Assembly (NCBI GenBank): GCA_004380135.1
Contig: QXCR01000108.1
Location: 37,360 to 101,359, forward strand
Origin: Stemphylium vesicarium
Taxonomy: Eukaryota > Ascomycota > Dothideomycetes > Pleosporales > Pleosporaceae
DNA: 64,000 nucleotides
Direction: 5' to 3'
Shown piece after piece: positions 24,497 to 35,700 of the stretch; the first letter of the stretch is position 1; every line of letters begins with the position of its first letter. The position numbers and the translations under genes are program-made. The notes under the pieces were generated by a model. It was not told the DNA's origin. It did no database searches and worked only from the letters and a program-made list of their open reading frames with translations.

Positions 24497-26626
24497 ATGA
24501 ACATCATCAAGCTGCAAAAGTACGTCTTGGGCCCGCGCCTTCTATGGCCATCCGCTGGCTTCCACGGTAGCTAACATGGCATTGCGAACAGGAAGTATCC
24601 CCAATTCGAGCAGGGCGAGATCTTCGGCCTGCAAGATGCGTTCCGCAAGCTCGATGTCGATGACAAGGGCTATCTCGAGGAGGGAGCCGCCATCAAGGGC
24701 GCGCAGCAGTCGGAGCACCAGCCCTACGATGTCGTGCGACAAGCCCTGAAAGAGGTCGAGCTCGACTCGTCAAGAAGAGTAGAGCTTGACGACTACGTGG
24801 ATGTAGGCGACACGGCGCATTGCACAACATATGGGAGGCTAACGGCAGCAGCTCATCTCCAAACTGCGAGTTTCGTCCCCCGCCCAACAGCGCATGTCTA
24901 CCGGCCCAAGCCGCCCACGAGCCGGTACTGCCTCCAGCGTCAACTCTCCCTCCAACCCCGGACACGCCTCCAAGGGCAGCGTGGGCGGTGGCAGGATCCA
25001 GGTGCAGGGCTCTTCCTCCAACGTCACCCACACCATCAACGAAGATGAGCGAACCGAGTTTACCCGCCATATCAACGCCGTCCTCGCTGGCGACCCAGAT
25101 ATCGGCGACCGTCTGCCCTTCCCCACCGACACCTTCGAGATGTTTGATGCCTGCAAGGACGGTCTGGTACTGTCCAAGCTCATCAACGACAGCGTACCAG
25201 ATACTATCGATGAGCGTGTGTTGAACAAACCGGGCAAGAAGATCAAGTCGCTGAACAACTTCCACTTCACCGAGAACAACAACATCGTCATCGAGTCGGC
25301 CAAGGGTATTGGATGCTCGGTTGTAAACATTGGCAGCGGAGACATTATCGAAGTACGAGAGCACTTGATCTTGGGTCTGATCTGGCAGATCATCAGGAGA
25401 GGTCTGCTAGGAAAGATCGACATCAAGCTACATCCCGAGCTGTACAGGCTTCTGGAAGACGACGAGACACTCGAGCAGTTCCTGCGCCTGCCCCCGGAGC
25501 AAATCCTGCTGAGGTGGTTCAACTACCACTTGAAGAACGCCAAGTGGCACAGGACGTGAGTTGAAGCCGAGCTGATTTGGAACCTGCAATCACTAACATG
25601 TCCAGTGTCTCCAACTTCTCCACCGACGTCAAGGATGGCGAGAACTACACCGTCCTCCTCAACCAGCTAGCGCCCGAAACATGCTCTCGCTCCCCGCTTC
25701 AGCAGACCGACCTTCTTCAGCGCGCCGAGATGGTCCTGCAGAACGCCGACGCTCTCGACTGCCGCAAGTTCCTCACCCCCACCTCGCTCGTAGCCGGAAA
25801 CCCGAAGCTCAACTTGGCTTTTGTCGCCAACCTGTTCAACACACACCCTTGCCTCGACCCCATCACAGAAGAGGAGAAGGCTGAGATTGATGACTTCGAT
25901 GCGGCTGGAGAGCGCGAGGCTCGCGTCTTCACTCTATGGCTCAACTCTCTGGACGTCAAGCCCGTTGTGCAGTCTTTCTACGAGGACCTCAAGGACGGCA
26001 CTGTTATTCTACAGGCATACGACAAGATCATTCCCGGCAGCGTAAACTGGCGACACGTCAACAAGCCGCGGGAAGGCCAGGAGCTGATGCGCTTCAAGGC
26101 CCTCGAGAACACCAATTACGCTGTCGAGCTTGGCAAACAGGTTCAGTTCTCCCTCCCTGGTATCCAGGGTGCCGATATCACCGACGGCCAGCGCACACTT
26201 ACTCTCGGTCTCGTATGGCAGCTCATGCGCAAGGACATCGTCTCCACGCTCAACGGCCTCGCCCAACAGCTCGGCAAGCGCGAAATTTCCGATGCGGATA
26301 TGATCAAGTGGGCCAACGACATGGCAAGTAAGGGTGGCAAGCACAGCCAAGTCCGCTCATTCAAGGACTCTTCTCTCAGCAACGCCATCTTCCTCCTCGA
26401 TGTCTTGGCTGGCATGAAGCCCGCATACGTCGACTACGACCTCGTCGCCCCCGGCCGCAACGACGATGAATGCTACCAGAACGCCAAGTTGGCCATCAGT
26501 ATCGCGCGTAAGATGGGTGCCACCATCTGGCTCGTACCCGACGACATTGTCGCCGTACAAAGCAGGCTTATCACCACCTTTATTGGTAGCTTGATGAGCA
26601 CAGCTGAGAAGAAGGGTGCCCAGTAA
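24497..26626 (+). CDS. SAC6: Fimbrin (actin-bundling protein)
   Basis: Cytoplasmic actin cross-linker of cortical patches and the subapical endocytic collar. Exons: 24497-24519 (23 nt), 24592-24802, 24852-25555, 25606-26626, giving 652 aa. Introns are 72, 49 and 50 nt. The N-terminal 75 residues hold the degenerate EF-hand-like module (FRKLDVDDKGYLEEG...DSSRRVELDDYVD). Four calponin-homology repeats follow, in two tandem actin-binding domains, with NDSVPDTIDERVLNKP, NNFHFTENNNIVIESAK, HLILGLIWQIIRRGLL, RHVNKPREGQELMRFKALEN and LTLGLVWQLMRKD. A short Gly/Ser-rich linker (about 95-125) precedes CH1. The very short first exon is supported by the conserved MNIIKLQ-KKYPQF junction. Confidence 0.96.
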
Positions 26627-28505
26627 ACAGCATCTCATCTGACGACGAGGACAATGCATACGTCCGGTTTTCCTTTTAGAACGAGTAGACGATGATGATG
26701 TTGCGTCCCCAATTGTTTGGGATGAAAGCGTGCAAGCGTCTCTTTGATAAAAACAAGTCCAATTTTCTTTCAACCCAAGTTTATATGATTTATGGAAAAC
26801 GCCAGTTATTTTTTTCTGTCATTGATTGTTGTGCAAGTGAAATTTCTATGATGAGTGGTGTGGGGAGAGAGAGAGAGAGTGTGTGTGTGTGTGAGTGTGA
26901 GAGAGAGAGAAGCAAAGTGGCATAGATTTTGGGCACATCAACTTTTGCGGTGCACATGAACGTGGCTGAAATGGCATTTATGGACTTTGTATCATAAGAG
27001 GGAGGAGGAGCAGAGCAAGACGTGACGACCTCGACTTTTCGTTTTCTTCTTTTCTTCTCATGGTCGTTAGGGAGAAGAGGGGCGGGTGGAAGAGAGAGAG
27101 AGAGCCCAGGCACAAACACATTTTGAGAATGTTGGCACAATTTTCACTTCATTGCCATGGGGCGTTATCTTGTACAATTTCGGTACTGTTATACACTGCA
27201 CCGGAGAAAGGAAGGAGGGAGAGACATGTGCGAGCTTGACAGGGATTTTTTTTTTTAAACTCAGACCAGACAAGGAGGCAGGGAAGGACATGCGCGTCCT
27301 GCTTGCTTGTTTTTAACACAGAAACCTTTCAAGGTAGGTAGTAAGAATGTGTAATTAGAGCCTCTACGCCGTATCCTCTTAGAAAAAGAAAGGGCCGGAA
27401 ACATGCATATAGCTGCTGCGGGGGGGGGGGGGTTCTTTCAAAGATATATTTTGGATAGGGGAGAAGAGGACGCGCAAAACATGTGATGCCATGTTGGTTT
27501 GATTTAGACAACGAAGGGAACGGCATAAGCTTTTTGTTAATCACTTTGTCGTCCTTTTAATCGGATCCAAGACGCGGTTTGTACCGAGGTTCTAAGTATA
27601 GGTGGGAGGACGGCGGAGAACACATGTCTTCGCGGCTCTATTGTTTTTTCGGCGTAACTTCCTCTGATGTCAAGTGTATAGAAGAAAAACAGAGCCGGAG
27701 ATGGATTTTTAAGCAGAGAGTTGCTGGTCAGCGGCGACATTTGTTGTAGGCGACGGTGTTTTAAGTCAATACGTTGACAAGTCCATTGTTTTAGGTAAAT
27801 AAGAAAGTGATGTATGTAGGAGGAGGAGGAGAAGAGGAGATGTTACAGATATAGGAATACTCCTCGGAACCCATCAGTCTTGACTTGTGCTGTTTTAATG
27901 GCAAGTGCTGTTCTGGATATGGCGAACTATTTTTGAAGAACTTTTCGTCGTCGACCTCATACGAGAATCGATATGCTTTTTGTTTTGTGTGGCAAGTCAA
28001 GATGCACAGGACGCACCATTTTCTGGAATTCAAGGTTTTTGTGAGAGTGGGAAGACAAAGGTCATGGGAACGGCAGATTTAGATTTTAAAAGGACATGGG
28101 CCGTTTTTGAAATGACTTTAGAGTAGGAGGGAGGGTCGAGTTCGGAACTTCATGTATGTTCATTTGTGCGGGTTCTGGACAAAGGAAAGGCAGAGCACAT
28201 GCCTTGTCCACGTATATCTTTAGGTAGTTGGGTAGCATGCCACGACTTTTGTGTGCGTGGAGGAGAAAAGGAATGAGTAGAAGGAAGGGAGACTGGGGGG
28301 TGGGGGGGGGGGGTTTATACCTGGCGATGAGCAAGGACTTGTAAGCGATATAAAAAGAGATGTGTTTAATTTGTACATCTTTCCAAAGACTAACACCGTC
28401 AACCAAAACACATCAAAACGCACCACCAGCGCCAGCACAGCACAGCACAGCACAGCAACAAACGTCCACCCAAACCCCCCTCCACCCCATCAGCAACCCG
28501 ATACC
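26627..28505. other. Convergent intergenic region rich in simple repeats
   Basis: Lies between the 3' ends of fimbrin (+) and the oxygenase (-). It holds GA/GT tracts at about 26865-26911, a GA run near 27093-27103, a T run near 27247-27256, G13 at 27420-27432, a second G-rich run at about 28295-28313 and CACAG pentamers at about 28434-28456. No coding region was found. Confidence 0.7.
26865..26911. repeat. Compound (GA)n-(GT)n-(GA)n microsatellite
   Basis: GAGA units are followed by GTGT units and then GAGA again, within the 3' flank of fimbrin. Confidence 0.9.
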
Positions 28506-29756
28506 TTACGCGTTTCCCCTCATACTTACCCTCTCCGTCCCCTCACTCATCTCCCACCCATCCTTCTCCCTCCTCCCCAACGCCCTCCTCAAAATCCAGT
28601 CCTTCGCCGTAATCTGCTCCTCTCTCTTATCCTGCCCCCCCTCCATCAAACTCCCCAACAAAACATCATCCTCCGGTCTGCAAAAGTACACCAAACTATA
28701 CCTATCCACAGTCGCCTGGTCCCCCGGCGGCGCCACAACGCGATGGATATTACTCCTAAGTCTCCCCTCTGAGAACTTGACCAGCGCGTCGCCAAGGTTA
28801 ACGATGCAATGCCCCAGAAGCGGACGCACGTATGTCCAGCCATCCTCGCACAACTTGGTCTCGACGTCGCTCATACGCGGTTCCTCCATCGTGGACCTAC
28901 ACGCCTGCATCCCCGGCGGCAGACGAACCTGCAGCCCACCCAAGCGGTTAAAAAGCACAGTCACGCTGCCGAAATCCGTGTGTTCGCCCAGCGCAACGCC
29001 CTTGAGCGACGGCTCCTGTGGTGGCGCTTTGACGAACCGGATTTGGTCGCCTGAGCGGGCGAGCAGGTTGTGGTAAGCCGGGAGTCCGCCTTTTTCGCAG
29101 GCGGAGGCGGAGAGTGGGAGGCGCGTAGAGAGGATGGAGGTTATGAGCATGCAGATTGCGTGGGAGGAGTGGATGTAGGAAGTGTAGAGGGGGCGGTGGG
29201 GTGTTAGCACTTCAGGGGAGGGGAGTGGTGGGGAGAGGGCTAGGATATCGTCTTTTGAGATCTACACAGGTTGCATATATTAGCAATGAATTGTGGTGGT
29301 GATGGGAATATATGTGGAGGGGAGGGAAGGACGTACGTTATAAAACTCATTCCGATCTTTAGTCCCCGCCTTGTCTACATAACCGCTCCCATACCCTTTG
29401 TACCCAAAGTAGCTTCCCTGCTCTTTGAAATCGTACTTCACCTTCTCATCGACATCGAGGTCGAAAAAAGGTTTCATGACTTCGAACAACGCGTCCACGT
29501 CTGATAGTAACGCATTTCCATCCACAGACACTTCATCATCACCACTACTACTGGACGCACCAGTCCGCACATCGAGATAGAAGAACCCTAACTCGCAACA
29601 CGCTTTCCAGCACCGCTCTTGCTCTTCAGCATCCTGCTGCAGCAGCTTAGACAGCGAGATGCGCAGTAGAGGCGCGGTGGGTACGTTGTCTGGAAAGGAA
29701 GGCAGGCCCGCAAAAGATTCGCGCGCAGGGGTGGGAGAGTGGTCTGAGTGAGGCAT
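28506..29756 (-). CDS. 2-oxoglutarate/Fe(II)-dependent oxygenase (isopenicillin-N-synthase-like)
   Basis: Cytosolic oxidoreductase of the DIOX_N plus 2OG-FeII_Oxy architecture; substrate unknown. Exons 29756-29337 and 29261-28506 are joined by a 75-nt intron (GTACGT...GCTAAT...TGTAG, phase 0), giving 391 aa. The N-terminal DIOX_N part includes CCELGFFYLDVR and a YFGYKGYGSGYVDKAG segment. The iron ligands are H234 and D236 (in GEHTDFGSVT) and H313 (in SNIHRVV); R327 in RYSLVYF should bind 2-oxoglutarate. All key residues are present. No biosynthetic core gene lies nearby, so a secondary-metabolite role is not indicated by context. Confidence 0.92.
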
Positions 29757-30436
29757 GGTAGGCTGTAATCAGGTTTCAGGCAGTGGGTGCAATGCAACTA
29801 TAACATGCTCCTTTTGTATCTACAGGGCGTGCGCGGTGGATATGCGCTGGTGTATCATCGTTGGTTTGTTTGTATGCGAACTTGTGGGTAGGGCGGGGTA
29901 GCCTCGGGTCGTTGCGGGGACTTGGTGCGGCCGTAAGTTGTTGGCGAATAGGAGGACGGTGATAGGTTGGGGAAATAACTTACGATGGTTAGTGTTGCGA
30001 AAAGATGTTGAAATAGTTGCGACGACTTGCGGCCGTAAGAGTTGGCGAATGATAGGACATTAGATGGTTGCGCAGATATCTTTAGAGGTTAGACTTGCGA
30101 TTGTACGTATGGAGTGATTGTGGAGATGATGAGCCAAGGTTAGACTTGCGGATACGAAGACATCACACGGAAGCAGCACAGGGTACGAAGACATGGTTAA
30201 AGGAGACGCAATTCATTAACTATCCACAGATGTAGCTCCGATATTTCCATTACCCAGACAAGTAGAAATGAACTGTACCCAGGACACCGTTGGCGAAACG
30301 CCGGACAATGTCCAAGGTAAGCCCAATGCTGCCAGCCAAGCAACGATGCAAAAGTTATGAACACAATTTATAAGAAGTGGTCATGAGGAAACAAACGCCG
30401 TAAGGGATGATTGATTATGGAACGTTTGAATGAGAC
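29757..30436. other. Intergenic with imperfect direct repeats
   Basis: Holds two copies of a roughly 40-nt block containing GCGGCCGTAAG and TTGGCGAAT (about 29911-29955 and 30016-30058), plus two later copies of GGTTAGACTTGCG near 30088-30099 and 30138-30150. No gene is seen. Confidence 0.6.
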
Positions 30437-30490
30437 CTGAATAGTGTTAGAAGGATGTCGATGGAAGATTTGATGAAGAAGTTGACTTAC
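30437..30490 (-). other. Probable 3' UTR intron of hex1
   Basis: Starting 16 nt after the hex1 stop codon is a 54-nt segment with GTAAGT, a CTAAC branch motif and ATTCAG, matching the other introns of this window. Confidence 0.65.
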
Positions 30491-30506
30491 CATTGGCATT
30501 AGGCAT

Positions 30507-31340
30507 CTACAACCTGGAGCCGTGGACGACCTTGTAGTCGACAGCCATCTCCATACCGTCGTCGTTGATGACGAGGATACGAACAGAGCCGCGACCGTTG
30601 TCGAAGGACTCGGTCAGACGGGAGATAAGACCGCTCTGGTCAAGGACGGGAAGGCCCTGCTTGACATCACCAGACTCGGTCATGGCGACAACACGGCCGT
30701 CCTCACGGATGTCGAGAACACGGTACTGCTTGAAGACAGGACCGAGCATGTTCTGGACAACGACGGAGGGAGCCGGGTTGGAGATGAAGGAAGACTCCTC
30801 ATGGAGCTGCTTGGTGAACAGGTCAACACCGAGGTAACGGTGCTGGCCAGTCTGAGAGGAGGTGGTAATGCGGATCACCTGGCAAGGGCGGCCCTGAAGG
30901 ATCAGGAGATCGCCGATGCGAATGTGATGGCAAGGGATGGTGATGGTGTTGCCGGTAGACATCTTGCGGACTGACCGAGCAGAAGCTGGAGCTGGAGCAG
31001 GAGCGATGGATGAAGAGACTTGGGCGGGAGGAGCAGGTGCGGCTGAGACGGACCTGGGGGCGGGGGCAGAAGAGTGGACGCGAACGACTCTCTCAACAGG
31101 GGCTCCGGATTGGACGGGGCGGGTAGGGGCAACGGTAGGAGTAGATGAAGTGTACTTCTCCTTAACGATTACCTCTTCACGGTCGTCTTCGTACTTGGCA
31201 CCGGGAAAAGAGTGCTCGTGAGAGTGGTGGTGGCGGTGAGGGTGGATGGGGTGCTGAACGCGGTCGGCTACCTTGTGGGCGGCGTGGGAGATTCCTTGAC
31301 GAAACGAGTGGTACTGGCCTTCGTTGTCGTAATATCCCAT
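30507..31340 (-). CDS. hex1: Woronin body major protein HEX1
   Basis: Forms the self-assembling crystalline core of Woronin bodies, peroxisome-derived organelles that plug septal pores after wounding. This is the 277-aa form starting at MGYYDNEGQYHSF, intronless in its coding part. The C-terminal half is the eIF5A-like HEX1 fold with IPCHHIRIGDLLILQGRPCQ, TGQHRYLGVDLFTKQLHEES, NMLGPVFKQYRVLD and RGSVRILVINDDG. It ends in SRL, a canonical PTS1 peroxisome signal. The N-terminal 125 residues are His-rich and then Pro/Ala/Ser-rich, of low complexity. The reading frame continues upstream in phase through a spliced exon (see next entry), so longer isoforms are possible. Confidence 0.96.
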   Translation of the reverse strand: MGYYDNEGQYHSFRQGISHAAHKVADRVQHPIHPHRHHHSHEHSFPGAKYEDDREEVIVKEKYTSSTPTVAPTRPVQSGAPVERVVRVHSSAPAPRSVSAAPAPPAQVSSSIAPAPAPASARSVRKMSTGNTITIPCHHIRIGDLLILQGRPCQVIRITTSSQTGQHRYLGVDLFTKQLHEESSFISNPAPSVVVQNMLGPVFKQYRVLDIREDGRVVAMTESGDVKQGLPVLDQSGLISRLTESFDNGRGSVRILVINDDGMEMAVDYKVVHGSRL

Positions 31341-32793
31341 GTCACGCTTGGACTTCTTGGGGGGTGCGACAGTGGTACGAGTAGATTCTTCTACTCGGAC
31401 CTCAGCTGGGTAGCGGCTGTCAACACTGTCTACCTGCCTGTTGTTGGGGTAGGTATCGCGTTTGGTGGTGTAGGTTTCCTTAGGAAAGCTAGCACCGGCG
31501 ACGATGGGACGGGTACGTTCGCGAAACTGACGTTCGGTAACGTCGAGTTGAGATGGAGCGTAGTCGGTGGCAGGGCCGTGGACTGTGTTGAAGTGTCTGT
31601 CGTAAGTCCGGTCCTGAACCTCTACTTGAGGAAGAGAAGAGGAAGGAGGTTGGGGTTGATAGCTGAAGGAAGAAAGGAAGGTCAGCTTGGGTTGGGCAAG
31701 GAAGAGCTTAGAGGAGGTGAGGGAAAAGTGGAGACTGCATGTCGCTAGGACAACAACAGATGAAAGGGGTTAGAGGCTAGCGCATGGCTGGGTGCCGCTA
31801 AAATCAGGGGGCTGGTCTGTTGTGATGATCCGTGCAAAGATGCGCTGGCAAAACAATGGAGCTGACTTACCGGTCGTGGGATCGTTCAAACTCTACGCGA
31901 TCAGTACGCTGGGCGTGCTGAGAGTGCTGTCCGTGCTGGACGTGCGCGTGCTGAGAGTGAAGCTGAGCGTGCTGTTGCTGCGGCTGCTGGTGAGGCTGCT
32001 GCTGCGATTGCTGCTGGAACTGCTGGGGTTGCCTGTAACGAGTTTCCTCGTGGATGTGGATCTCCTCACGGTGCTGAGAAGGCTGTTGGGCGTGGAAGTG
32101 CTGGTGAGAGTGCTGGGGAGGCTGGCGTTGCTGCTGCTGCTGCTGTTGCGGCTGCTGAAACTGCTGTTGCTGAGGCTGGGGACGACGGAGGCGCTCTTCT
32201 TCGTAGATGCGAACCTCTTCCTTGACGTGAGTGTCGTGGTGGTGTTGAGAGGGATGCTGAGATGGGTGTTGAGATGGGTGCTCAGAACCGTGCTCAGAAG
32301 CTGGTGCTGGTGGCGGCGGGGGAGGAGGAGGGTGATGGACGGTAGCGGAGAAGGATTCGTGGACTTCTTCGTGACCTTCCCGTCCGTGTGAAGCCTCTTG
32401 CTCAAAGTGTGCTTCTTGCTCTACCTGAACACTGGTAGATTCCTTAACTTCCGCGTTCCGATACGCAGACGGGAAGACACTGAAGGGGATCGGAACCTGG
32501 TCGGGTTTTTTAGCATAATTACTTATACCAGACGAGTGAGAAACGACATACTCGTGCTTCAAAATCCAGTTTGACGGAGTCTGGTCGTTCTGACTTGAAA
32601 ACCCTTCGAACCGTTCGAAAACAATTCGAAAGGAATCAAGAAAGAACTTCTTGGCTCCTTTGAGGGTCTCACGAGGAGATGTTGGAGAAAGAAAAATTAC
32701 TGAAGGGTCGCCAGCTTCGTGGTGTTGACGTGCAGCTGCTTGAAGATGCGCAATTGGGTGCAGTAGCGGGGTGTAGGTGGAGGAGAGATGGAG
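31341..32793 (-). other. Upstream in-frame His/Gln-rich extension of hex1
   Basis: The HEX1 frame is open without stop from 31340 back to a splice acceptor at 31663 (...CTTCAG). A 208-nt intron (31870-31663, GTAAGT start, CTGAC branch) joins it in phase to an exon open from 32793 to 31871. The encoded stretch of about 415 residues is hydrophilic, with Pro, Gln and His runs and two similar units, KEEVRIYEEERLRRPQ and REEIHIHEETRYRQPQ. It contains no ATG at all. It may belong to a long isoform started from an unseen upstream exon, or may be leader. Confidence 0.5.
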
Positions 32794-35700
32794 TCACAAT
32801 GGCCGAGGGGATCAAGTAGATTGGCGGTCAGTCCGATCAGAGTGTTGTGGCCGCTGTCTTCTCGTCGCAGGGTTCTGGAGGCTGGGAAGCTTTGGGAAAG
32901 CTGTCCGAGAGCGGGCTAGTCTTGTTTACACGGGCGGCTAGCGCATAACAGCTGCCCCTATTCAGCCTGTGCCTTGGGCGGACAGACCCCAGGCAGCCCA
33001 TCACGCAACGGCGCTTCTCGCACCGAGGTAATGCCTGACGCGCAATCGAACTCTGCACGGCTGTTGACCCGGCGATGTCAATCAATTCGTGTCGCAATCG
33101 CTGCACACATCGAGTTTACGCTCCACAAGGCTGCCGGGAGCTTCCCCCGACCTGGCTGCAGCTCCATGACCGTGTCCAGCCACGGCCAGCAGAGTGGGCC
33201 GACCAGTAGCTGCGTGGACTATTGCAATTGGAGCAGGGAAGCCTCTCACATGCATTATGCGATACATTGTACATGAGGACGAGGCATTTTCAGCTGCGTC
33301 CATCCATGTTCGACGCGGCCAGCAATAGATAGCTCCCAGCCTCTCCCCAGCCACCCAGTTTTTGACGCGTCGCCATTGGCCGGACCTCTGTATTGCTGCT
33401 GCCCGAAGCTCCGTGGCTGCAGGTGGGTTGACGACGATCACGGATCCCCCGGACAACCACGTGACCCAACGCCCATCGATCGTGGTCCAGCCGAAGGCGG
33501 TCAACTGCAGAGTGGGCACGTCTCCTCACCTCGCTTGTTTTGGGCCATGAGCAGCTCGAGGCATGTGAACCGTGGTTCTCCACGGCCGCATCATCGACCG
33601 TTCCCCACGGTGGGCGCCCGCGTCTGACATGCAGCACATGCTGCAGCCACTGTTTCGTGATAGTGAATCGCGGCGTGATTGGCAGTGCTGCGACGAACTG
33701 TGTCGAATGTCACTGTCACTTTAGTCTTGCACACCCTGCTCTTAATCTCCAGGATGCCATTGGGAACTCGTCCGTGTTCGATATCTGGCGCCTGAATAAT
33801 TGAGATACCCGAATTGCATCTGTTACGTTCCCCGTGGGCGACGTGTACATTTTCCGACGTCCGCCTCTTTCCTCGAAAACCGTCCTTTCCCATTGCCTCG
33901 CCCAACCTCAATCGCGGTGTATGAATACATACGTGGCTTGACAACCTGAGACGTTAGAAACTTGATTGACAGCATCCTCCCGTTACTTTTTGTGATGACA
34001 CGGATAATCCCCTCGTTTAACGCCGAGTAGCCGCCATCGCAAAATGAAAAGAGTGGGTCTCGTGACGGGTGTTTACACAACAAACAGCTGGATACGGACT
34101 TCAAAGTTGCGGCCATGTAGATCGATCGACAAAGTTGTGTCGCATGGCGTCTTGGTAGGCTGTAGAATGGTCCTTTCTTCGCGCCCTGGTTTGTTTGTCT
34201 CGGCTATCCAGCTGGGGAAAGAGCGGGCGCAATGTCGTCAGGAAGCTACGCTCCACCGCCTCTTCAAAACATCAACAAACAACATTAACAACGTCACCTC
34301 AAAGCCATGGCAGACTTTCCAGAAGAAAACATTGCTGGCGTATTAATGTGCTGTCCGCCTGTCGAGTCATCATAGACCGCTCCTTAGTTGTCGCTTCTTA
34401 TCTTGGAGCCGTAGGTCCCGAGGCAGTAGGAAAGGCAGTCGAAGGAATGTCTCTTTCGCAAAGTGAAGCAGTAACATACAGTGGAGTGAAAGCCACAGTG
34501 CTAGTGTTGGACCGTGACAAGCTTACATCCCGAATGTTGATAGTGTGGTAGTATGGTAGTACTAACAACAAATACGTCTCTCATGTGCACCGTTGAACAA
34601 CTACGTATTTATCTTCGATGTTAGCGGAACACATCACTGCACCTCACTTCGCTTTGGTGTAGGATACGACTTTGGATATTTAATGCTCGAAGATCATGTA
34701 GTAACACCATTATTGTCGTCCTCGGTCTAATGACTTGCGATTTCCCCGTTCTCCTCTTACCTAGCGTGTCACTCTTTTACACATTCCTCTCACGTCATGT
34801 ACCTTCATGAAGCTAGGTATGCTTCTCATGCCGGAAACGCCAGCGATACGCGTAGCCACACATTGTTAAGCTTGTTGGCAAGTTAGGCTAAGTGCGAAAA
34901 TAATGTTGCTATAGCGCGGGTATAGCAGATAACGTCCAATTCTTAGATCTCTTTCCATTAAACACATAGCCGGGAGATGATACTACGGTCATTGCTTTCA
35001 TCTGCTCCAATTTCGCAATCCACATGCCTAGTATTGTTACCTCTGTGCCCTTAAAATAATGGCACCAATATGGAGCCATCCTTGTTCATGATAAGGGTGT
35101 ACCGAAACTGACAATGATAGGTCTCTATAGGTCGCAAGATCAACACATCCTATAAAGATCCTTCGTATGGCTGCTGAAGCTATGCACATACATTAGGATA
35201 TGAGACAAAATTTAAGAAGAGATGGCTCTTTACATAGTATCGTGCTACGATTACGGATGCGATAACATGCAATCATCCATAGGTACGCATTGGACAAGTC
35301 AGCATAAAACTCAAGTAAAACCCACCTCTAACTAGAGGAGTCACAACGATGTCCGGAGCATAATACTACTCAAAAATCTCTAACCCTAAAGATCGAAACA
35401 TCTAGTACCCCAGACTTGTCATCAAGCCGGCCAGAGGGTTGATTTCAGCCTGAGGACCACCTATTTAGGTTTAGCGACTGCCTATATAGGCCTAGCGGTT
35501 ATCTTATGAAGTTAGAATCAAGCTCAAATTCACGGCCGGTCCGGCTTGTTGACGTGTCTGCAGCATCCGTCCTCGCTCTTAGTTCCCTCTCTACATTATT
35601 CACCTGCCCAATTTGATGGTACCCAGAAAGATGAGACGCAAATGAGATGTCGTTGTCAGGCCAAGAAGTCGACACCTGTGGAAGCAAGAACGTAGTTTAT

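Noticed and set aside
31970..32170. CAG/CTG-rich tract as a separate repeat expansion
   Set aside because: Mixed codons for Gln, His and Pro inside an open frame; explained as low-complexity coding sequence.
32837..33106. Candidate first exon for the long HEX1 form
   Set aside because: Starts at GTG, ends in its own stop, and no donor links it in phase to 32793.
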